NCBI GenBank assembly: GCA_023230485.1 | Contig: JALNXG010000085.1 | Location: 1 to 13,972 of the forward strand | DNA: 13,972 bases | Direction of reading: 5' to 3' | Source: Melioribacteraceae bacterium | GTDB taxonomy: Bacteria; Bacteroidota; Ignavibacteria; Ignavibacteriales; Melioribacteraceae | Shown: one piece after another, positions 8,415-13,972 of the stretch | How positions within the stretch are numbered: the stretch's first letter is position 1 | Layout of the letters: each line of letters begins with the position of its first letter | Notes under the pieces: model-generated | What the model was told of the DNA's origin: nothing | The model's database searches: none | The model's input: the letters and a program-made list of their open reading frames with translations, nothing else | Made by a program: the position numbers and the translations under genes

Positions 8415-8497
8415 GAAATAATTATTTAGCAAATTTTATTTCTAATGAATCCTTTTTGCGCATTCCCTTGTCTAACAATAAACAAAATGAGGCAGTT

Positions 8498-8923
8498 ATG
8501 AAAAAATCAGTTTTAAGTATGTTTATAATTATTGTACTTTTTTCCGTTTCTATAATTGGAGCCCAAGGGGGAGATAGAGTTAAAGACCAGTTGAAAACAC
8601 TAAAGGAAAAACTCACTTTAATGCCGGAGCAAGAAACAAAAATTTCTAAAATTCTAAATAAATATGAAGAACAGATGGAGCAGCAAAGAGCCGCTAATGG
8701 CGGAGATAGAAAAGATCAAATTCAATCTCGTAAAGCAAATATGGAAAAAATGAATAGTGAAATTGAAACAGTTTTAGATGAAAACCAAAAAATGATTTTT
8801 GAACAGTACAAAAAAGAGCAAGCTGAAAAAATGAAAGAACGAATGAAAGATATGATGGATAAACGCGGCAGCGGTATGAGACAAGGTGGTGGAATGAGAC
8901 AAGGTGGCGGCGGTATGAGATAG
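8498..8923 (+). CDS. Exported Spy/CpxP-like small helical protein with Gly/Met/Arg tail
   Basis: A 141-aa protein from ATG 8498, chosen because GAGG (8489-8492) lies 5 nt before it and a signal peptide follows at once (MKKSVLSMFIIIVLFSVSIIGA, likely cleaved after Ala before QGG). An upstream in-frame TTG would bury that signal. There is no lipobox Cys, so the mature protein is probably periplasmic. It is almost wholly helical and charged: LKEKLTLMPEQETKISKIL, then a long coiled-coil-like helix, then VLDENQKMIFEQYKKEQ. The LTxxQ-like spacing and length recall Spy/CpxP envelope-stress chaperones, which bind unfolded proteins as dimers (family knowledge). The match is by style, not by a diagnostic residue. 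The tail (about 125-141) repeats GMRQGGG units and is Met-rich, which could suggest metal contact. A strong terminator follows at 8949. Confidence 0.7.
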   Translation: MKKSVLSMFIIIVLFSVSIIGAQGGDRVKDQLKTLKEKLTLMPEQETKISKILNKYEEQMEQQRAANGGDRKDQIQSRKANMEKMNSEIETVLDENQKMIFEQYKKEQAEKMKERMKDMMDKRGSGMRQGGGMRQGGGGMR

Positions 8924-8948
8924 GGATATTACCCATAAATATTAGATT

Positions 8949-8986
8949 AAAAAAGACTTTGCTGAGATTTTAGCAGGGTCTTTTTT
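8949..8986. terminator. Bidirectional rho-independent terminator between convergent genes
   Basis: AAAAAAGACTTTGCTGA (8949-8965) pairs with TTAGCAGGGTCTTTTTT (8970-8986), with a few G-U pairs and a short loop. A T-run lies at the 3' side on both strands. It sits 25 nt after the Spy-like gene and also downstream of the minus-strand 108-aa gene, so it can end transcripts from both sides. Confidence 0.85.
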
Positions 8987-9054
8987 GAGAAAATTATCAG
9001 GTCATTATTAATTATTACAATAATTCCGGAATTAGATTTTACAGCGTAAATTTC

Positions 9055-9381
9055 TTACCTGCTCTTTAGTCCGATAAAAAGATGAATGTAGCACGCAAAA
9101 TCACCGATTACTTTTCTATCATTACCGAGATGAAGTCTCCAATCTGCATTCTCCCCTTCTTTAATCATTGCTCGACTTAGAATATTACAACTATCGATAA
9201 ATAGGTTATGGATTCGAGTGCGCTCTTCATCAATTTCCCTTTTCGTATCATCATCAGCAAAATACCATTTTACACGAATTTCAGAATAGCGAATTGCATT
9301 TTCAATAAGATCATCTCTTAAAGAATGCAACTTAGTGCAATCGAGTGCATCAAAAATTATTTTTGCTTGATCGTAAGTCAT
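9055..9381 (-). CDS. Hypothetical 108-aa protein, partner of the upstream STAND-TPR gene
   Basis: I do not recognise this family. The protein (MTYDQAKIIFDALDCTKL at its start) is predicted mostly helical, with alternating charged segments: a first region with RDDLIENAIRYSEIRVKWYF, a middle DEERTRIHNLFIDSCNILSR, and an end rich in LGNDRKVIGDFACYIHLFIG. It has no signal peptide, no membrane helix and no nucleotide-binding motif. It has two Cys in the last two thirds and one at residue 15. ATG 9381-9379 lies 8 nt after the stop of the 1422-aa gene on the same strand, so the two are almost certainly co-transcribed. No Shine-Dalgarno is seen, so it may rely on coupling. Its place after a STAND-like NTPase suggests a dedicated regulator or effector partner; this is inference only. 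Confidence 0.8.
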   Translation of the reverse strand: MTYDQAKIIFDALDCTKLHSLRDDLIENAIRYSEIRVKWYFADDDTKREIDEERTRIHNLFIDSCNILSRAMIKEGENADWRLHLGNDRKVIGDFACYIHLFIGLKSR

Positions 9382-9389
9382 ATTGAATT

Positions 9390-12300
9390 TTAAGAATCCA
9401 AATTTTTCCAGATAATTGCATCAAGAACGATTGATTCTAATTTCCCTTTTTCAATTTGGGAAACAGATTCTTTTATTTTAATTGCTTTTTCGAATTCACA
9501 ATGACCCCACAACGAATCTGCGGCTAACATTAACACCTCAGAAGTGAGACTATCATTACTTACATTTGTCCTAAAATCATCGTAAAATTCATTTATCTTA
9601 TTTTTTGCTTCTTTATAATTACTTTCAAATTCGAGAAGAATAGAATCGTTAATTATTGATTCATAAAAATTATTAGCTGCTGAGTATGAATGGTTTTCTT
9701 TAATTTTTGACAAGCATTTCTGATGAAGTTTTTCATCATTTTCATAAAACCATTTTTCCTGTTTCTCTATACCATTTCTTAATTCTAAAGAATGATGAAG
9801 TAATTGTGCGGATTCTAAATAGAGACCCAAATCAAAGGATACTTTTCCTAACTGGCTTAAATTTTTTACGTTTGCTGAATCTTTCCTTAAAGATTGTATA
9901 AATATTCTACGTGAAGTTTTTAAGTTACCATGATCTCTAAATTTTTGTGCTATGGTCCCAAGTATTTCAGATTTTTTTGAATCATGATCGTAATAATAGA
10001 GGTCGGCACACAATTTAAAGAAATGAGAAGAATTGATATTATCCATTGATTTTTCATAAGCATAAGCCACATCTTTTATTACTTCACGTAAACTTTCAAA
10101 AAGTTTTTCTTTTTTAATTTCGCTTAAATCATCGTAAAGTCGAATTACATTTTCGAACGCATTAAAGGCTTCCTTTAATTTGTTTTTATTAAGAAGATAT
10201 TTCGTATATCTAAAATAACTGATACTAGATTTATCAAGAATTAGAGCTTTTTGAAATGCTTCTTCGGCTTTTTCTGATTCGCCTAATTCACTAAAAGAAA
10301 ATCCTTTTTCGAAATAAAATCTTCCAATTTGTTCAATTAAATCAGAAGATGGATTATCGGAGGTTTTTTGTTCTAATAATAAAATGGCTTCTGAAAAAAC
10401 TTCCGCAGCTTCAGAATATTTTTTAGACCAATTTAAATCAATACCATAATCCACGTAATTTTTATAATTCTCCGGTTCAATTAACTTTGCTTGCATTGAA
10501 CAATATAATCGCATTGAAAGCAGTTTATTATAGAGCTCCGGCTGCCTTGATTGTTGAATTCGTTTCATTATTTTTTTAATTGACAAACGGATATTTGTAA
10601 AAAATATTGCTTCATTACAGTTCTCTAAAGTTTTGTCAAAATACAGAACTGCATTTTCATAATTATTTGTTTTAAGTGAGAGTTCTCCTAGACGCAAATA
10701 AATTATTGAAGGATCTAATTTTGTATCTTCACCGTGTAGATCGTTATAAACAGCTAACGCTTTATTATAAATTATTACTGCCATACTATAATCATTTTCA
10801 TAAAAGAAATTATTCGCCAGCTCTACTAAAGTGAAATAATAATCAAATGGAAGGCAGGAATATTTATCAGCAATTATTATCGATTTATCTATACAGTCCA
10901 ATGAGCTTTTGGTATCCGATTGAAAACTATATATCTTAGCGAGATTCAAAAATACTTTTCCTAAATGAAGCGCATTATGTTTATTCTCCTTTAATATTTC
11001 AATCGATTTTTTAAAAGAATCCTTTGCTAATTCGAGTAAATTATCTCTATCTGGTGAACCCAATGATTGTTTTAGATAAAGTTGCCCTAATTCATTTAAA
11101 ACAATTGAGTTATGTTTTATTTCAAAGCTTTTACCCGATTCTTTTAAATAATTAATTGCCGAGTTGAAATCTATCGGTTTACTCTTAATTTTAGCTGCCT
11201 TGATAGTATATAAATATCTGCCTAATAAATGCAAAGCCATATAATAGGAAAGGCTTTTCTTACTTCTTTCATTTTTAATAAAATCCGAAAGCATGGTTTC
11301 GGCTTTAATTAAATTGTCAAAATTTCTACGGTATTTCGGTAAAATTTTTGCTTTATTAATTAGAAAATGGGCGTAATTATTAACGCTATGACCATGTTCA
11401 GGATATTTATTTAATATTTCTTCAAAAACTTCTTCTACTTTTGTGTCTATTTCAATTCTTTCTGTATAACTACTATACCATTCCGTCTTGGATTGTAAAA
11501 AATTAGCATAGGAATTTTTCAACTGCATCTCAATCCTCTGATATTGAGGATTATTTACAACATCTTTTAATTCACTAAATTTTAGTAAGGCTAAATTGAA
11601 TTGTTCTTCTGCATTATCAAAATACTCTTTTGATTTTTTAGGATCTCTAACCCATTCGAACTTGGCAAGCTGCTTAAGAAATAAAGCATAAGCATTAATC
11701 GATGGAATATGCTCTGGGTCTATTTCTAAAGTCTTTTTAAATGCATCATCAGCTTCATTAAACATTCCTATTTCTTTATAAAATAATGCTTTGGTCTGCC
11801 AGATAATTTTATCCGTGTCATCAATTTCTAAAGCACTATTAATTAATTCGATTACCTTATTCTTCCAGAAATTGAATTCATCGGAATTATTCTTATGATG
11901 ATAAATGATATGCTTAGTTATATACCCTGAATACGCTGTTAGATCAATCTTTTCAGATTTCAGATCTAATTTATCAAAGGCAAGTTCATAATATTTTTGT
12001 ACCTCATCATTTTTATAATCTTTTCTTGCCTTCGTTGCATGTTCAATACATAACAAATAGAGTTTATTGCAAAGTGCTTCCAATAATTCATTATTTAGTT
12101 TTGTCTCTTTTCTTTTATCAACAAAAATGTTTATTGCTTTTTCTAAATTTTCTGGTGAGAGTTTTGCAAAATCATAACAATAATTAATATCCGTAATTTC
12201 TTTTAAACCATCTTTTAAATGGGTTTCAAGTTTTAATTCTATACTTTCTTTAGTAGTATTAAATTGCGAATTATTGATTTCTATGAATCTATCTACGGAG

Positions 12301-13658
12301 CTTCTAAAACTTAAATCTACCATCGTAGAGTTTTTCATTGCTTCAAAAATCGCAGATTTAAAATGGATATCTATTGAGTACTCTTTCAACTGGAAATTCA
12401 ATTCTGAATGATTAGAGTATATACAGAAGGAATTAATAAAATTATTTATTAGTTCACGGTTTTTATTTCTCTTATTTACTATTTTATCAATTAAATGAAA
12501 TAAATCAGAGGAAAATTTATACGTACTATTTATTAGTAATAATAAAATAAAAGGGAATGTACTGTCATCTTCTTTTAAGTAGCTTTTTGAAATTATTCTC
12601 CAAATATAATTGTGATAACCCTTTGGGATGTTATCAACCAATTCTTCATTAAAAACTGCTTGTGTCTTTTTAATATCTTCAAAAACGAGTCTTATATAAA
12701 ATGGATTAGAATCGCTTTTATAAATTAATTTATTAATGGTATTTTCATTTTTGTCGTTATACTTAACTTCATAACTCTCAATATACTTTTCAATAATACT
12801 TTTTAGTTTTTTATCATCATTGCTGATATCAGTACTTTTAATTATACTTAGAGGAATAGAAGCCAATTCAGAATGACTAAGAACGCTTTCAAATTCATCA
12901 TCTCGGATTGTAATAAGTATATTAAAAGGACCTACTATTTTATCATCAATTTCTTTTTCTCCTTTAACAATCGAAAACAACTGACTCATTTTTTGCACCA
13001 CAATATCTTTATTCTCTAAACCGCGCCAAATTGCATCAATAACTAAAATAGTATTTGTATTATCGAATTTATTTATGTTTTTAATCCATGAATGATCATT
13101 TAAGAAGTTTACTGGATTTAAAAAAATAACCTGTTTAAATTGGTTATTGTCATCAGATAAGATATTGGAAATAGTCCAAAGTAAAAAAGTACTCTTTCCT
13201 GCCCCCGGCTTTCCTTTAATGAAATAAAATGAGTATGAATCGGATAACTCGATTTTCATTTTTTCATCAAAATAAATTTCATTTGAGTAAATATAGTCCC
13301 AGTGTTTATTATAAGTTGGGAAAAGAGGTGTCTCTAAGAATGATGTATCTGCTAAATTATTTAAGTCATCGGTACTTTTAACAAATGAAGTAGATAATGA
13401 AGTCGGTTCAATAATTTTATTGTTTTCGGAAGGGGGAATCTCAATTCTATTTTTATTTTTAACATCCTCTTTGTAATATTTAATAATTGTTACAATTGCA
13501 GCAAGAAATATCGCTAAATCGATTACTATTTTTACAATATTATTAATAATAGTAAAATTATTAATTATCTGATGAATGAAAAAAAGAGTAATAAATACTA
13601 CTAGAGAGTATAGTATTTTCTTGTTTTGAAGCAATTCCTTATTAAATATTTTATTCAT
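9390..13658 (-). CDS. Membrane-anchored STAND-like P-loop NTPase with long TPR region
   Basis: A 1422-aa protein counted from ATG 13658, preferred over GTG 13670 because AGGTG lies 9 nt before the ATG. Two hydrophobic helices (about 16-33 and 41-60) anchor the N-terminus. A P-loop domain follows: Walker A GKPGAGKST (149-157), Walker B TILVIDAIWRG (203-213, D208), an arginine-sensor-like strand ILITIRDDEF (R252), and SNPFYIRLVF (317-326), which resembles the GNPL/GxP motif of STAND and NB-ARC ATPases. A helical region (about 345-600) leads into many tetratricopeptide-type repeats from about 609 to the C-terminus, for example EADDAFKKTLEIDP, NAVLYFDKTLENC, KAEEAFQKALILDKSS. STAND proteins use such repeats to sense a ligand and the NTPase to switch and oligomerise (family knowledge). 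No catalytic effector domain is visible. Possible roles are stress sensing or anti-phage defence. The call could also be a generic AAA-type ATPase with TPRs. Confidence 0.8.
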   Translation of the reverse strand: MNKIFNKELLQNKKILYSLVVFITLFFIHQIINNFTIINNIVKIVIDLAIFLAAIVTIIKYYKEDVKNKNRIEIPPSENNKIIEPTSLSTSFVKSTDDLNNLADTSFLETPLFPTYNKHWDYIYSNEIYFDEKMKIELSDSYSFYFIKGKPGAGKSTFLLWTISNILSDDNNQFKQVIFLNPVNFLNDHSWIKNINKFDNTNTILVIDAIWRGLENKDIVVQKMSQLFSIVKGEKEIDDKIVGPFNILITIRDDEFESVLSHSELASIPLSIIKSTDISNDDKKLKSIIEKYIESYEVKYNDKNENTINKLIYKSDSNPFYIRLVFEDIKKTQAVFNEELVDNIPKGYHNYIWRIISKSYLKEDDSTFPFILLLLINSTYKFSSDLFHLIDKIVNKRNKNRELINNFINSFCIYSNHSELNFQLKEYSIDIHFKSAIFEAMKNSTMVDLSFRSSVDRFIEINNSQFNTTKESIELKLETHLKDGLKEITDINYCYDFAKLSPENLEKAINIFVDKRKETKLNNELLEALCNKLYLLCIEHATKARKDYKNDEVQKYYELAFDKLDLKSEKIDLTAYSGYITKHIIYHHKNNSDEFNFWKNKVIELINSALEIDDTDKIIWQTKALFYKEIGMFNEADDAFKKTLEIDPEHIPSINAYALFLKQLAKFEWVRDPKKSKEYFDNAEEQFNLALLKFSELKDVVNNPQYQRIEMQLKNSYANFLQSKTEWYSSYTERIEIDTKVEEVFEEILNKYPEHGHSVNNYAHFLINKAKILPKYRRNFDNLIKAETMLSDFIKNERSKKSLSYYMALHLLGRYLYTIKAAKIKSKPIDFNSAINYLKESGKSFEIKHNSIVLNELGQLYLKQSLGSPDRDNLLELAKDSFKKSIEILKENKHNALHLGKVFLNLAKIYSFQSDTKSSLDCIDKSIIIADKYSCLPFDYYFTLVELANNFFYENDYSMAVIIYNKALAVYNDLHGEDTKLDPSIIYLRLGELSLKTNNYENAVLYFDKTLENCNEAIFFTNIRLSIKKIMKRIQQSRQPELYNKLLSMRLYCSMQAKLIEPENYKNYVDYGIDLNWSKKYSEAAEVFSEAILLLEQKTSDNPSSDLIEQIGRFYFEKGFSFSELGESEKAEEAFQKALILDKSSISYFRYTKYLLNKNKLKEAFNAFENVIRLYDDLSEIKKEKLFESLREVIKDVAYAYEKSMDNINSSHFFKLCADLYYYDHDSKKSEILGTIAQKFRDHGNLKTSRRIFIQSLRKDSANVKNLSQLGKVSFDLGLYLESAQLLHHSLELRNGIEKQEKWFYENDEKLHQKCLSKIKENHSYSAANNFYESIINDSILLEFESNYKEAKNKINEFYDDFRTNVSNDSLTSEVLMLAADSLWGHCEFEKAIKIKESVSQIEKGKLESIVLDAIIWKNLDS

Positions 13659-13811
13659 GTAATAAAACACCTATTAGACTTAATAAGTTATAAATTAGAT
13701 ATTTTTATTGTTACCCGCAATTTTAAAATCAGAAGAAAATAGGGAACTCGAAATGTCATTTAAAGCACAATTTAAAGCACAATCTCGGATATGGTAGGAG
13801 GGTTTAAAAGC
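13659..13811 (-). promoter_or_regulatory. Leader and presumed promoter region of the STAND-TPR operon
   Basis: This is the only upstream space for the two-gene minus-strand operon, as a terminator isolates it from the tRNA. On the minus strand a TTGCGG is followed 17 nt later by TAATTT, a weak -35/-10-like pair at about 13717-13689. AGGTG lies 9 nt before the ATG as the ribosome site. The box assignment is tentative. Confidence 0.3.
13758..13781. repeat. 12-bp tandem duplication
   Basis: ATTTAAAGCACA occurs twice in perfect head-to-tail order (13758-13769 and 13770-13781). It lies about 100 bp upstream of the STAND-TPR start, between that gene and the tRNA terminator, where its promoter should be. 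It could be a paired binding site or simple slippage. Confidence 0.75.
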
Positions 13812-13847
13812 AAAAAGCCTCAAAACTGTGTGTTTTGAGGCTTTTTT
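13812..13847. terminator. Perfect-stem bidirectional terminator downstream of tRNA-Thr
   Basis: AAAAAGCCTCAAAAC (13812-13826) pairs perfectly over 15 bp with GTTTTGAGGCTTTTT (13832-13846) around a 5-nt loop, with T-runs on both strands. It begins 4 nt past the tRNA 3' end and would end the tRNA transcript. It also insulates the STAND-TPR operon from tRNA transcription. Confidence 0.9.
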
Positions 13848-13850
13848 GTG

Positions 13851-13923
13851 AGCTGGCTATGGGACTCGAACCCGCGACCTGCTGATTACAAATCAGCTGC
13901 TCTACCAACTGAGCTAAGCCAGC
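13851..13923 (-). tRNA. tRNA-Thr (anticodon TGT)
   Basis: The minus strand folds as a 73-nt cloverleaf. The acceptor GCTGGCT pairs with AGCCAGC. The D arm contains AGCTCAGTTGGTAGAGC. The anticodon stem GCTGA/TCAGC encloses loop TTTGTAA with anticodon TGT, which reads ACA (Thr). The T arm contains GGTTCGAGTCC. The discriminator base is T and CCA is not encoded. The gene may be the last of a tRNA cluster continuing to the right, since only 49 nt of upstream sequence is visible. Confidence 0.96.
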
Positions 13924-13972
13924 ATTAAAAATTTAGACTGCTAATTTAATCTTTTTACCAATTCATAGCAAG

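Larger units (their letters stand above)
7774..8497. other. Gap between the signalling operon and the Spy-like gene, carrying two gene relics
   Basis: About 720 bases lack an intact gene. Two relics are listed separately: a minus-strand one at 7823-8010 and a plus-strand one at 8149-8414. Between them (about 8011-8148) several short minus-strand frames, such as VNRFHYFCGGRN, look like further fragments of the first relic, but no single frame stays open. The promoter of the Spy-like gene should lie in 8415-8490; I could not assign its boxes. GAGG at 8489-8492 serves as that gene's ribosome site. Confidence 0.5.

Noticed and set aside
8456..8497. TTG start for the Spy-like gene 14 codons upstream
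   Set aside because: It would place polar residues before the signal peptide; ATG 8498 has its own ribosome site and starts directly with MKKS.
13659..13670. GTG start of the STAND-TPR gene four codons upstream
   Set aside because: AGGTG overlaps that GTG, so it cannot serve it, while it sits 9 nt before ATG 13658.
1..13972. CRISPR array, insertion sequence, integrase or transposase
   Set aside because: No regularly spaced repeats, no terminal inverted repeats and no recombinase or transposase reading frame were seen on either strand.

Overview
This window looks like chromosomal DNA from an AT-rich member of the Bacteroidota/Chlorobi/Ignavibacteria group. The base composition, the mix of genes with and without a clear Shine-Dalgarno, the long PAS-rich sensor kinases and the Spy-like and DUF389-like proteins all fit. 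This is inference from style, not a phylogenetic result.

Layout, left to right. (1) The end of a gene entering from the left (1-481, +), probably a DUF389/TIGR00341-type membrane protein. (2) About 580 bp without an intact gene, holding short decayed coding pieces, one of which reads like the C-terminus of an outer-membrane beta-barrel. (3) An MscS-type mechanosensitive channel (1060-1941, -) that diverges from (4) a tightly overlapped signalling operon (2125-7773, +): a CHASE-PAS-PAS membrane histidine kinase, a soluble kinase with five PAS domains, and a stand-alone receiver protein. The two junctions overlap by 14 and 4 nt, so the three proteins are probably made together, with the receiver as the natural phosphate acceptor. 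(5) A gap of about 720 bp with two frameshifted gene relics, one on each strand. (6) A small exported Spy/CpxP-like protein with a Gly/Met/Arg tail (8498-8923, +). (7) A bidirectional terminator, and then a two-gene minus-strand operon (13658 to 9055): a 1422-aa membrane-anchored P-loop NTPase of STAND-like architecture with a very long TPR region, followed after 8 nt by a 108-aa protein of unknown family. (8) A perfect-stem terminator and a tRNA-Thr(TGT) gene on the minus strand.

The signalling operon would sense an extracytoplasmic ligand (CHASE) and cytoplasmic cues (PAS) and pass phosphate to the receiver. No output gene is present, so the response must act elsewhere.

The most interesting unit is the STAND-TPR gene with its small partner. 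It has the sensor/switch/anchor layout of bacterial signal-transducing NTPases, a class that includes anti-phage proteins. It also lies just beyond the 3' end of a tRNA gene, in a window that holds several decayed genes. A defence or stress-switch role is a hypothesis; nothing in the sequence proves it.
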